A DNA stretch of 64,000 nucleotides from Moorena producens 3L (GTDB taxonomy: Bacteria > Cyanobacteriota > Cyanobacteriia > Cyanobacteriales > Coleofasciculaceae), in NCBI RefSeq assembly GCF_000211815.1, contig NZ_GL890874.1:106320-170319 (forward strand). The letters are read 5' to 3'. Position numbers and translations under genes: made by a program. Position 1 is the stretch's first letter; the number at the start of each line of letters is the position of its first letter. The notes beneath the pieces are model-generated. The model searched no databases. It was not told the origin of the DNA and worked only from the letters and a program-made list of their open reading frames with translations. Positions 1 to 8,294 of the stretch are shown here, in pieces.

Positions 1-557
1 TGCAGGAACAGGATGAAACGGAAGATACCCGCTACTCCGAAGCTAGGAGCAAAGAACCAGCTGGACTGTCCCAACGGGTACATCAGGAACACGCTGACAA
101 ATACTGCAATCGGCGCACTGAATGCGATCGCGTTGTAGGGTCTAATGCCTACTAGACGAGCAATTTCAAATTGCCGCAGCATGAACCCAATCAGACCAAA
201 TGCTCCGTGGAATGCTACGAAGCTCCACAACCCTCCTAGTTGGAACCAGCGAGTCAAGTCTCCTTGGGCTTCTGGTCCCCACAACAGCAGTAGGGAATGT
301 CCCAGACTGTTGGGAGGAGAGGACACTGCTACGGTCAGGAAGTTACAACCTTCTAGGTAAGAAGATGCTAAGCCGTGGGTGTACCAAGAGGTTACAAAGG
401 TGGTACCAGTTAGCCAGCCCCCTAACGCCATGTAGGCACAGGGGAACAACAGAATGCCGGACCAGCCGACGAATACAAAGCGATCGCGCTTGAGCCAGTC
501 ATCGAGGATGTCAAACCATCCTCTGGTGCTGGGGGCGCGTCCTACTGCTACTGTCAT
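1..557 (-). CDS. psbD: Photosystem II reaction-centre protein D2 (5' part)
   Basis: D2 forms the PSII core heterodimer with D1 in the thylakoid membrane. Residues 1-185 are visible, starting MTVAVGRAPSTRGWFDILDD; the gene runs off the left edge, so the C-terminal half is missing. Expected landmarks sit at canonical numbers: His117 (peripheral chlorophyll ligand) and Tyr160 (redox-active TyrD, in the context MYPLGQSS). The start is the ATG at 555-557 with GAGG about 11 nt upstream. In cyanobacteria psbC usually overlaps the 3' end, but that region is outside the window. No frameshift or stop is seen, so the gene appears intact as far as it goes. Confidence 0.98.
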   Translation of the reverse strand, partial: MTVAVGRAPSTRGWFDILDDWLKRDRFVFVGWSGILLFPCAYMALGGWLTGTTFVTSWYTHGLASSYLEGCNFLTVAVSSPPNSLGHSLLLLWGPEAQGDLTRWFQLGGLWSFVAFHGAFGLIGFMLRQFEIARLVGIRPYNAIAFSAPIAVFVSVFLMYPLGQSSWFFAPSFGVAGIFRFILFL

Positions 558-1044
558 AGATTCAAATCCTCATACATATAACGATTTGCAAGGATTCAAA
601 ATTGGGACGCTTTTACGTCTTTTTAGCGACACTTCCACCCTTTTAGAGGTGGATTTCCCTTAGATTTCAGTGAGGCAAGAGTCACTTTCCTCTTACAGGA
701 TGGTCTTTTAACGGGATCCCACAGGCTATCAGGTTAGGCTGTGGTCACTTAATGTTTCTTAAACTATCACGCAGTTAAACCCTTGACTTGATTCTCCCAT
801 AAGGAGAGTTGGGTTACAAACGTTACATACAATAATAATAAATACCAAAAATTTTACAAAATTACACATACTCCTCAGATTTTTTTGAGATTTGGTGTCA
901 AAAGTTACATAATTTCCCTGTCTTGGTCAAAAATGTGATACAAGTTCTAGATGAGCTCGCTGGAGTATCCATAACTTACTGATTTACTCTCGGTCCTCAG
1001 CACTATTGTCAAGTCAGATTTCATAGAGGCAACCACATCTTCTC
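558..1044. other. Divergent psbD/ycf4 intergenic region
   Basis: This 487-bp spacer lies between divergent psbD and ycf4 and must hold both promoters. Close to psbD there is a small hairpin at about 639-659 (arms TCCACC and GGTGGA), which would fall in the psbD 5' leader. I see no additional ORF and cannot place a promoter with confidence. Confidence 0.4.
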
Positions 1045-1611
1045 ATGGCAGCATCCACCAACCAACTGGAAAACCTGGTACTTCGACAATCGGTTCTTGG
1101 CTCTCGCCGTTTGAGCAACTATTTAGTGGCAGGAGCTGTATCTATAGGAGGTATAGGCTTTTTCCTGGCAGGGCTTTCGAGTTATCTCAACATGGATCTA
1201 CTCCCGATTGGAGATGCAACCAACCTAATTTTTATCCCTCAGGGAGTAGCAATGGGTTTCTATGGCGTTGCTGCGCTGTTGCTATCTCTCTACCTATGGC
1301 TAACCATTTATTGGGATATCGGCGGAGGCTACAATGAATTTAACCAAGAAACAGGTATGGTCAGAGTAGTGCGGTCTGGCTTTCCCGGTAAAAACCGTGA
1401 AGTCGAATTCAGTTGCCGTACAGAAGATGTCCAGTCGATTCGAGTAGACATCAAAGAGGGTCTAAATCCACGCCGAGTCCTCTACGTGCGCACTAAGGAT
1501 CGTCGGGAAGTTCCTCTGACTCGTGTCGGTCAACCCATCTCCCTTTCGGAATTAGAAAATCAGGGAGCAGAGCTGGCTCGTTTCTTAGGAGTTCCCTTGG
1601 AAGGGTTGTAA
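1045..1611 (+). CDS. ycf4: Photosystem I assembly protein Ycf4
   Basis: Ycf4 is a thylakoid scaffold protein for PSI assembly. The 188-residue product has the normal length. Two membrane helices are visible at about residues 24-46 and 68-90, followed by a soluble C-terminal domain with the family's WDIGGGYNEF segment and the ending RFLGVPLEGL. It is divergent to psbD, so two photosystem genes share one intergenic region. The ATG at 1045 is the natural start. Nothing is unusual in the reading frame. Confidence 0.95.
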   Translation: MAASTNQLENLVLRQSVLGSRRLSNYLVAGAVSIGGIGFFLAGLSSYLNMDLLPIGDATNLIFIPQGVAMGFYGVAALLLSLYLWLTIYWDIGGGYNEFNQETGMVRVVRSGFPGKNREVEFSCRTEDVQSIRVDIKEGLNPRRVLYVRTKDRREVPLTRVGQPISLSELENQGAELARFLGVPLEGL

Positions 1612-1716
1612 ATTCCTAGGTGGCACACTCCCCCATCAAGTTGCTTCCTGCTTAAATAAAGCTTCTTAAATAATTCAGTAGTATAGGCTACAGAAACCTA
1701 GAAAGTTAACAAGATA

Positions 1717-2478
1717 ATGAGAATAAATATCCGGCGCTGGCTATCGGTGATTTTAGTAGTGTTAGGTCTGGTAATAGCAGGATGCAGCAACCCAATGGCA
1801 AACTCAACGGAATCATCAACTCCCCAAAACAACCCTACTCCTGCTGAAACCACCAGCAATCCCCAATTCAGCAATTTACCCCGACTAGACAACAAAGCTA
1901 CTGTTGAGCTGAGGGTAAAAGGCTCACCGATTACTATTGAAGTGGATGGAACCAATGCCCCGATTACAGCTGGCAACTTTGTGGATCTGGTTCAAAAGGG
2001 TGTTTATGACGGACTAGTGTTTCACCGAGTGGTAAGGGAACCTCAACCATTTGTTGTCCAAGGTGGTGATCCCCAAGGAAAAAATCCAAAATTCCCAGTA
2101 GAGCTTCTGGGCACAGGGGGGTTCATAGATCCACAAACGAAGGAAACTCGCTACATCCCACTAGAAATTAAGCCGAAGGGGGCAGAGGAACCGATATACA
2201 GAAAAACCTTTAAGGTAGCCGGAATTAATAGTGATCCTCAGTTGACTCATACTCGTGGTGCTGTTGCCATGGCTCGTTCCCAAATGCCAGACTCAGCCTC
2301 TTCACAGTTTTACTTTGCCCTAGCAGAACTGCCTTTCTTGGATGGGGACTATGCTGTATTTGGCTATGTCACTAAAGGTATGGATGTGGTAAACAAAATT
2401 CAGCAAGGCGATCGCATTGAATCAGTCAAGGTCATTCAAGGCATCGAAAACCTGAAGAAAGCTGAAGATAAAGAATAA
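1717..2478 (+). CDS. Cyclophilin-type peptidyl-prolyl isomerase, lipoprotein
   Basis: Predicted secreted PPIase that catalyses cis-trans isomerisation of Xaa-Pro bonds. Residues 1-23 form a lipoprotein signal ending in lipobox VIAGC, with Cys23 the predicted lipidation site. A Thr/Asn/Pro-rich linker follows, then a cyclophilin domain from about residue 63 to the end. Family motifs visible are FHRVV, PFVVQGGDP and SSQFYFAL. Length 253 aa. It lies 18 bp before the ketoacyl synthase gene and may be co-transcribed with it. Cyanobacterial homologues of this type are periplasmic or lumenal; which applies here cannot be told from sequence. Confidence 0.92.
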   Translation: MRINIRRWLSVILVVLGLVIAGCSNPMANSTESSTPQNNPTPAETTSNPQFSNLPRLDNKATVELRVKGSPITIEVDGTNAPITAGNFVDLVQKGVYDGLVFHRVVREPQPFVVQGGDPQGKNPKFPVELLGTGGFIDPQTKETRYIPLEIKPKGAEEPIYRKTFKVAGINSDPQLTHTRGAVAMARSQMPDSASSQFYFALAELPFLDGDYAVFGYVTKGMDVVNKIQQGDRIESVKVIQGIENLKKAEDKE

Positions 2479-2496
2479 CGATCTTTCAACGAATCC

Positions 2497-3693
2497 GTGC
2501 AGGTATGCGTTACTGGGATTGGATTAGTATCTGCTTTAGGCAACCTCAAACCCAGTTGGCAGCATTTGCTAAACGGTGAGTCAGCTATTAGCTGGTATCA
2601 ACCCTTCGCCAATTTATCACCTCTACCGTTGGCTATGATTGGTAAGACACCAGCTTCTATTGAACAGCTGACCTACCAGGTTGTAGCAGATGCTCTTGAA
2701 GATGCTAAATTAACCATCCCTCTCAAGGATTGTGGTGTGGTGATTGGTTCCAGTCGTAGCTGTCAGGCGGCTTGGGAGCAACTAGCCCAGGAACAGATGA
2801 CTAGTCAGAGCAAACTCGACACCGAACCAGAGTATAAGCGATTCGATATCTTAAATGAGACCTTAACTCTAGAGCATTGGTTAGATACTCTACCCCATCA
2901 ACCAGCTATTGCTGCTGCCCATTACATCGGTTCCTTTGGGCCAGTCCTAGCACCAATGGCAGCTTGTGCAACAGGAATTTGGGCGATCGCTCAAGGATTT
3001 GAATTGATTCAAACTGGTCAATGCCAACGAGTCATTGCTGGTGCTGTAGAAGCACCAATTACTCCTCTAACCCTAGCCGGATTTACTAAAATGGGGGCTC
3101 TAGCAAAAACTGGTGCTTACCCCTTTGACAAGCAACGTCAAGGCTTGGTGTTGGCAGAGGGAGGTTCTGTCTTGGTATTGGAGTCAGAGGATTTGGCTCG
3201 TCGTCGAGCCGCCCCTATCTATGGAAAATTACTGGGGTTTGGCTTAACCTCGGACGCTTATCATGTCAGTAAACCTAACCCAAATCGACAGAGTGCGATC
3301 GCAGCTATCAAACAATGTCTAGACCGCAGCCACCTATTTCCTAAAAATATTGATTATATCCATACCCACGGTACCGGAACCAAACTTAATGACCAGAATG
3401 AAGCGGAGCTGATTCAGCAGCTATTTCCCCAAGGGGTGGCAATCAGTTCTACCAAAGGAGCCACCGGTCACACTCTTGGTGCTTCTGGAGCCATTGGTAC
3501 TGCTTTGTGTCTAATCGCTTTAAAACACCAAACCTTACCCCCTTGTATTGGGTTGAGGGAACCGGAATGGGATTTGGATTTCGTAACTATAGCGCGTCAG
3601 TGCCAAGTCAGGCAGGCACTATGTTTTAGCTTTGGTTTCGGGGGGCAAAATGCAGTAACCGCTTTAGGAATACCCAGGAATTGCCGACATTAA
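2497..3693 (+). CDS. Beta-ketoacyl-ACP synthase (KAS II/FabF-like)
   Basis: Thiolase-fold condensing enzyme of 398 aa. The catalytic triad is complete: Cys157 in MAACATGIWA, a His in THGTGTKLND (about residue 290) and a His in GATGHTLGA (about 327). The start is GTG at 2497. No acpP, fabD or PKS modules lie next to it, so it is probably a stand-alone paralogue rather than the main FabF or a polyketide ketosynthase. It is divergent enough from textbook FabF that I give no gene symbol. It follows the PPIase by 18 bp. Confidence 0.88.
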   Translation: MQVCVTGIGLVSALGNLKPSWQHLLNGESAISWYQPFANLSPLPLAMIGKTPASIEQLTYQVVADALEDAKLTIPLKDCGVVIGSSRSCQAAWEQLAQEQMTSQSKLDTEPEYKRFDILNETLTLEHWLDTLPHQPAIAAAHYIGSFGPVLAPMAACATGIWAIAQGFELIQTGQCQRVIAGAVEAPITPLTLAGFTKMGALAKTGAYPFDKQRQGLVLAEGGSVLVLESEDLARRRAAPIYGKLLGFGLTSDAYHVSKPNPNRQSAIAAIKQCLDRSHLFPKNIDYIHTHGTGTKLNDQNEAELIQQLFPQGVAISSTKGATGHTLGASGAIGTALCLIALKHQTLPPCIGLREPEWDLDFVTIARQCQVRQALCFSFGFGGQNAVTALGIPRNCRH

Positions 3694-3822
3694 CCCACAA
3701 TAATATCGTATAGGTGATATCGTTAAGGAAACATTAAGTTTAATTAAATATACAAAACCAATCCCCTTGGGATTTAGGTTAAATCGACTTCATGCCGCAA
3801 TTAGGAGCAACCCATAATAGTT

Positions 3823-5313
3823 ATGATGTCCAACCAATCCCTTTCCTCTGACCAATATTGTGATCAGTCCAAGGATGACTATCCCCAGCACTTGGACAAG
3901 CCAGAGGAAGCTTGCGGAGTCTTTGGTATCTATGCACCAGAGCAAGATGTCGCTAAGCTGACTTACTTTGGTCTATTTGCCCTACAGCACCGAGGTCAGG
4001 AATCATCAGGGATTGCTACCTTTGATGACAAGCAGCTCCATGTCTACAAAGATATGGGGCTAGTCTCCCAGGTCTTTAATGAAGAAATTTTGGATCAGCT
4101 ACCTGGTCAGATTGCCGTTGGTCATAACCGCTATTCTACCACTGGTTCTAGCCATATCGCCAATGCTCAACCAGCCGTGGTGGAAACTCCCTTAGGACCG
4201 TTGGCTTTGGCTCATAACGGTAACTTGGTCAACACTATCCAATTACGTGATGATTTACTCAAGCATAACTCTAACTTGATGACCACTACCGATTCAGAAC
4301 TAATCGCCCTAGGGATCGCTGCAGAGGTTAACCATGGCAAAGGGTGGTTGGAGGCAGCAATGAGTGCCTTTCAATCTTGCCAAGGAGCGTTTAGTTTAGT
4401 GATTGGCACACCGGATGGATTAATGGGTGTTCGTGACCCCAATGGCATTCGCCCTCTAGTGATTGGCACCTTAGGTGGCAATTCTGGGGGCTACGTCCTG
4501 GCATCAGAAACCTGTGGTTTAGATATTATCGGTGCTGACTATCTGCGGGATGTGGAACCGGGAGAATTAGTCTGGATTAATGACGAAGGCATTGCTTCCT
4601 TCGACTGGAGTCAAAAGCCAGAGCGCAAAGTTTGTATCTTTGAGATGATTTACTTTGCTCGCCCTGATAGCATCATGGATGATCAAACTGTGTTTAGCTA
4701 TCGGTTACGCCTAGGGCGTCAGCTGGCAAAAGAGTCAACACCAGATGCGGACATGGTGATTGCTGTACCCGATTCCGGTGTCCCGGCAGCTATCGGCTTT
4801 TCCCGAGAGTCCGGTATTCCTTACGGAGAGGGACTGATTAAAAATCGCTATGTAGGTCGCACCTTTATCCAACCCACTCAGAGTATGCGAGAAACTGGCA
4901 TCCGAATGAAACTTAATCCCCTCAAAGATGTCTTAGTTGGTAAACGAGTGGTACTAGTAGATGACTCCATTGTTCGAGGAAACACCAGCAGCAAACTTAT
5001 CAAAGCTTTGCGTGATGCAGGTGTAGCTGAAGTACATATGCGAGTCTCCTCGCCCCCAGTCACTCATCCTTGCTTCTTTGGAATAGACACCGATAACCAA
5101 GAGCAACTGATTGCCGCCACCAAGTCAGTAGCAGAAATAGCCAATTATATTGGTGTGGATTCCCTCGCTTATCTGAGTTGGGAGGGAATGATGCTAGCCA
5201 CAAGGAAAGACTCCAAGAGTTTCTGCTCTGCTTGTTTCACAGGTCATTACCCTGTTCCCCTTTCAGAAGAACTCAAGCGTTCTAAATTGATGCTGGAAGA
5301 GGTACAGGTTTGA
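3823..5313 (+). CDS. purF: Amidophosphoribosyltransferase
   Basis: Catalyses the first committed step of purine synthesis (PRPP + glutamine to 5-phosphoribosylamine). The class II glutaminase domain begins after a 30-residue propeptide at Cys31 (EEA|CGVFGIY), the expected N-terminal nucleophile after processing. The C-terminal phosphoribosyltransferase domain carries the PRPP loop VVLVDDSIVRGNTS. Cysteines in the C-terminal FCSACFTGHYP segment fit the Fe-S type enzyme. Two ATGs are in tandem (3823, 3826) with TTAGGAG about 15-18 nt upstream. Length 496 aa is normal. A G/C-rich hairpin at about 5395-5414 follows the gene. Confidence 0.97.
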   Translation: MMSNQSLSSDQYCDQSKDDYPQHLDKPEEACGVFGIYAPEQDVAKLTYFGLFALQHRGQESSGIATFDDKQLHVYKDMGLVSQVFNEEILDQLPGQIAVGHNRYSTTGSSHIANAQPAVVETPLGPLALAHNGNLVNTIQLRDDLLKHNSNLMTTTDSELIALGIAAEVNHGKGWLEAAMSAFQSCQGAFSLVIGTPDGLMGVRDPNGIRPLVIGTLGGNSGGYVLASETCGLDIIGADYLRDVEPGELVWINDEGIASFDWSQKPERKVCIFEMIYFARPDSIMDDQTVFSYRLRLGRQLAKESTPDADMVIAVPDSGVPAAIGFSRESGIPYGEGLIKNRYVGRTFIQPTQSMRETGIRMKLNPLKDVLVGKRVVLVDDSIVRGNTSSKLIKALRDAGVAEVHMRVSSPPVTHPCFFGIDTDNQEQLIAATKSVAEIANYIGVDSLAYLSWEGMMLATRKDSKSFCSACFTGHYPVPLSEELKRSKLMLEEVQV

Positions 5314-5541
5314 AGGTAAAAGAAAAAAGGTAAAAGGTGGCACCACACCCATAACAGGGTGAATAAATTCTCCCGATCCCTTTGCCTTTTTCCTGCCCCC
5401 CGATCTTTGGGGGGATAAGGGCAGCCTTGATGATACTGTTGGCGGCTTAGTAAATTTATTGAGGTTGCCAAGGCTGATCATCCCCTAAAGTTAAGAAATT
5501 CTACACGAGCTCTGCTAATGCCCACCATTGTTCAATACATA

Positions 5542-5581
5542 GGTTATTATTATCACTGAGTGGTTATTATTATCACTGAGT
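5542..5581. repeat. Perfect 20-bp tandem direct repeat upstream of DUF2839 gene
   Basis: GGTTATTATTATCACTGAGT occurs twice head to tail (5542-5561, 5562-5581), ending 14 bp before the DUF2839 start codon. Its position suggests an operator or leader element, but no regulator is known to me for this motif. Confidence 0.75.
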
Positions 5582-5595
5582 GATTAAAAACGATT

Positions 5596-5808
5596 ATGGG
5601 TGAAGCAAAACGCCGGAAAGCAGCACTGGGAGAAGACTACGGGAAAGAAGCCAACATATTTCCATGGCTCCCGATAACTAAAAGTCAGGGTGAGCAGTTT
5701 GTTAAATGGACGACTAGGGGAGCTTGGGCTGGTATTGTCTTTATGATTGTATTCTGGCTAACGGTGAGATTTATAGGACCGGCATTTGGTTGGTGGCAAG
5801 TAAATTAA
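5596..5808 (+). CDS. DUF2839 family small membrane protein
   Basis: Conserved cyanobacterial protein of 70 aa and unknown function. It starts MGEAKRRKAALGE, typical of the family, has the PWLPITKSQGEQFVKWTTRG block, and one membrane helix at about residues 43-64 (AWAGIVFMIVFWLTVRFI). It stands alone between purF and the DUF1815 gene. The 20-bp tandem repeat lies directly upstream. Confidence 0.85.
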   Translation: MGEAKRRKAALGEDYGKEANIFPWLPITKSQGEQFVKWTTRGAWAGIVFMIVFWLTVRFIGPAFGWWQVN

Positions 5809-5833
5809 CATCTAAGGCTCGCTAATAACACGG

Positions 5834-5862
5834 AACTATCGGTTGTGCTTGAACCGGTAGTT
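5834..5862. other. Hairpin in the 5809-6131 spacer
   Basis: Imperfect inverted repeat with arms AACTATCGGTT and GAACCGGTAGTT shortly after the DUF2839 stop. No T-run follows, so a terminator role is possible but unproven. The rest of this 323-bp spacer shows no gene. Confidence 0.4.
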
Positions 5863-6131
5863 AGGTTAGTTAAAGAATTTCCATAAACATATAGAAACTA
5901 CTAATGTATATCCCTTGACTCATGAAAATTATGACAAGGGAGCCAATTTGCCTTGACCGACAGGTTAATTTTGGGATAGAACAAGGCAAGAGATTAAGGA
6001 AAAGATTGACAAGAGTCTATTTCTTAGAAAAATCCCCCAATTTTATCCTGATTTATCTTGAAACATGAAGATTAAATTTTTAAGAAAGAATAGAAGCTCT
6101 AAAATCTAGGAGTGGTGTTTGGAGAACAGAA

Positions 6132-6479
6132 GTGTTTATACGACTTGCAGAGGAGCACCGTCAATTTGTCCGAGATTTAGTAATGAATCTACAGGCGTTG
6201 GCAATTGTACTAGAAAACCAAGGCTATTTAGCCTCCTGCTACACCTGTGGTGGGCAGATGAATAGCGCATCGTTTATGGTTAGCTTGGGGGACAATCACC
6301 TGATTCGATTTTTGGTTTCAGATTACGGGATCACTTGGACTGAAATGCGCGATGACCGAGAGCTGATGAAGTTGGAAGGTGCTGAAGCAATTGGTCAACT
6401 ACAAGATCTCGCCAATCTGGTTAAATACCGAATTCGTCCTTCAGAATCTCACCCTGCCCTTAAGTTACCAGTGCCGTGA
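6132..6479 (+). CDS. DUF1815 family protein
   Basis: Cyanobacteria-specific protein of unknown function, 115 aa. The sequence is typical of the family, with SCYTCGGQMNSASFMVSLGD and FLVSDYGITWTEMRDDRE. The start is GTG at 6132, supported by GGAGA 7 nt upstream; no better ATG is available. No membrane segment is seen. It is monocistronic by appearance. Confidence 0.85.
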   Translation: MFIRLAEEHRQFVRDLVMNLQALAIVLENQGYLASCYTCGGQMNSASFMVSLGDNHLIRFLVSDYGITWTEMRDDRELMKLEGAEAIGQLQDLANLVKYRIRPSESHPALKLPVP

Positions 6480-6650
6480 CCTTAGAACTGAGTAAGGCAA
6501 AACAGGAATCCAACCAGGATTGGTAAACACAGATTCCTAAATACAGATAGATAGCACAGTTTTATCCATATAATCCTGTCCATCTGTGTTTTGATCAACA
6601 TCAACAGCGAAAGGGAAAAATTGATGGCTGGCTAATTGGTGGCTGGCTAA

Positions 6651-6689
6651 TTGAGTGTTGAAGGTTAACTGTTAACTCTCAACACTCAA
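6651..6689. other. Inverted repeat, 11-bp arms
   Basis: Arms TTGAGTGTTGA (6651-6661) and TCAACACTCAA (6679-6689) are perfect complements around a 17-nt loop, between the DUF1815 gene and the photolyase remnant. It could be a terminator without T-run or a small MITE. Confidence 0.5.
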
Positions 6690-6752
6690 CTTGAAATACT
6701 TCATCCAAAGCAAAAGCCCATAGAGTGCTTTACCAAAGGTTAAGACCGACGG

Positions 6753-6956
6753 CTAAGAGGTAGTACCAAATTGTCTGTCATCAAAGCAGTACAGGGGGAT
6801 AATTTGAGCTTTTTCCTGGACAGCTTGATAGAGTGGTTCATGGTCATGGATCCGTAAATCGTTGCGATACCAGATCAGGATAAGTTTTTGATTCACAGTG
6901 GCTGAGGTCGGTTCTGTTTGATTTTGCCAAGATCCACGAAAGCACGAAAATGCCAT
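6753..6956 (-). pseudogene. DNA photolyase / cryptochrome-DASH N-terminal remnant
   Basis: Only the start of the photolyase alpha/beta domain remains. The segment LILIWYRNDLRIHDHEPLYQ followed by IIPLYCFDDRQFGTT is the N-terminal signature of cryptochrome DASH/photolyase proteins of about 490 aa. A stop follows directly, and no FAD-binding domain is found downstream on the minus strand. This is a truncated remnant and no function is expected. Confidence 0.8.
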
Positions 6957-6974
6957 TAGGCCGTAGTCCTTATG

Positions 6975-7300
6975 TCATCTGATGGTTAGGGGTGCTTTTT
7001 GAAGTTGCAGATTTTTGTAGTCCGATTGGATGGCATGCTGCAACTGCTGTAGCTGTGCGCTAGTAGTGCATTTTTCCACTTTACCAGCGTCACCCTTACG
7101 GATCAATTGCTCTACTGTGTCTCGGCGTTCGCGTAGCGTGGCCTAAAGGCCATCGACAAACAGAACATCAGACCAGAGCTAGATTTTGAGAATCCATGAT
7201 TCAGGAATGTCGGTAAGTATGGCAATTTGGCGCTTAGTAATGGGAAACTTCTTAGGCGCTTTGATGCGGCGAAATAAAACAGTGATTAGAGCCAAGAATT
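6975..7300 (-). pseudogene. Degenerate hypothetical ORF interrupted by an H-family hairpin
   Basis: On the minus strand, coding-like fragments occur in different frames: RRIKAPKKFPITKRQIAILT in the upstream part and VEQLIRKGDAGKVEKC with QLQQLQHAIQSDYKNLQLQK in the downstream part. They are separated by an in-frame stop and by an H-family hairpin at 7127-7155. I do not recognise the family. It is probably the decayed partner of the next minus-strand gene (7306-7536). Confidence 0.45.
7127..7155. repeat. H-family hairpin repeat (copy 1)
   Basis: GTTCGCGTAGCGT is followed by a GGCC-TAAA-GGCC stem-loop and ATCG. It lies inside the degenerate minus-strand ORF, which suggests insertion into a gene. 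Other copies in this window carry different but still complementary stems. Confidence 0.75.
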
Positions 7301-7305
7301 TGGTT

Positions 7306-7536
7306 TTATTGATGATTTGGTTGAGATAGGTGCTTTGTCATAGCGATCGCTGGCACAATGTCATCTACTGTGATGTCGAACATGAGGGTGAATCGAGCAT
7401 CAGGTATTAAGCAGCGCAGTGCTTGTAGATGGGCTTCTGCTTGATTTCGGCGGCGAAAGCGAGGGACAACGATTCCCTGGCATTTAGGCAGATGGCGGAT
7501 GATGCGCCAAGGAAATAGTTCATCTTTATAGCTCAT
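7306..7536 (-). CDS. Hypothetical protein, 76 aa
   Basis: A small soluble protein starting MSYKDELFPWRIIRHLPKCQ and containing VPRFRRRNQAEAHLQALRCL. I choose the ATG at 7534-7536 because AGGAG lies 8 nt upstream; the open frame extends further but lacks a ribosome site. I recognise it only as a cyanobacterial hypothetical. It is convergent in context with a degenerate ORF downstream and divergent from a broken RHH gene, so it could be part of an old toxin-antitoxin or transposon-linked cluster. Confidence 0.55.
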   Translation of the reverse strand: MSYKDELFPWRIIRHLPKCQGIVVPRFRRRNQAEAHLQALRCLIPDARFTLMFDITVDDIVPAIAMTKHLSQPNHQ

Positions 7537-7749
7537 TGATGCACTCCTAATTAATTGCTTGTTGTATTCTAAGAAAAGAAAGTTTTGTAGTCCCATCTTG
7601 ATCCAACACAGTGATGGGCGATTTACAGACTTAATTCCACAGACTTAATTCCAATACATGTGTGTAATTATGTTCATTAAGTTATCAAGTGTCTATGCTT
7701 AAAATAAGCTTCTGATCTAACTTTGGTGTGTAGGCGATGAGCCCAAGCA

Positions 7750-8157
7750 ATGAGAAGCACACAGACAAAACAAGGAGAATATAAAATCCGAGTTAACAAA
7801 CATGCTAACGCCAAGCAGCATTAAGAAACTAGACAAATTGGCCAAGAGGTTGAAGAGCAGTCGCAGCGAGTTGGTAGAGCAGTTTGCTAGAAGTCAAGAC
7901 AATCCTAGTCTGGTTGCCAGACACAAATGCTGGAGGCGCACACCTATAGGGAATTTAATTCTTAATGGTAAGAGCGCACCTAGGGTATTTTTGACTCAGA
8001 GATCCAATCAGGTTGGAATCCCACGGCAGAAGCGGAAGTAGATATTAAGGAGCTCGAACGGCTATTAGAGGAGTTGCACAAACGACTTAATGCTAATTTT
8101 GCCAACAATCCGGAAGTCTGCGGTGACCTTAGAAGATCATTAGTGAGATGCATCTAA
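7750..8157 (+). pseudogene. Ribbon-helix-helix (CopG-like) protein, frameshifted
   Basis: Three frames together give one plausible protein. The first begins at ATG 7750 (MRSTQTKQGEYKIRVNK). The second, 7802-8041, contains an RHH fold, IKKLDKLAKRLKSSRSELVE. The third contains VDIKELERLLEELHKRLNA and ends at 8157. No single frame covers all three, so two frameshifts are needed. RHH proteins with a C-terminal helical tail are usually DNA-binding antitoxins. No intact toxin gene is adjacent. Confidence 0.6.
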
Positions 8158-8294
8158 CGCGATCGCATATCCTTTCCATCATAGATCGTCCCAGGTCGGC
8201 AAAAGATTCCTTAGGTAATCCTGTAGGCATGAACGCTCAACTGGAAAGTGCTAGCGTACAGCATCTTTCAAGTCATTTCATGATACAGTTTTCC

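Noticed and set aside
145..663. Plus-strand frames over the psbD region
   Set aside because: They overlap the clearly coding minus-strand psbD and its leader, and have no recognisable domain.
2497..3693. Part of a polyketide synthase cluster
   Set aside because: Single discrete condensing enzyme with no acyltransferase, ACP or tailoring genes adjacent.
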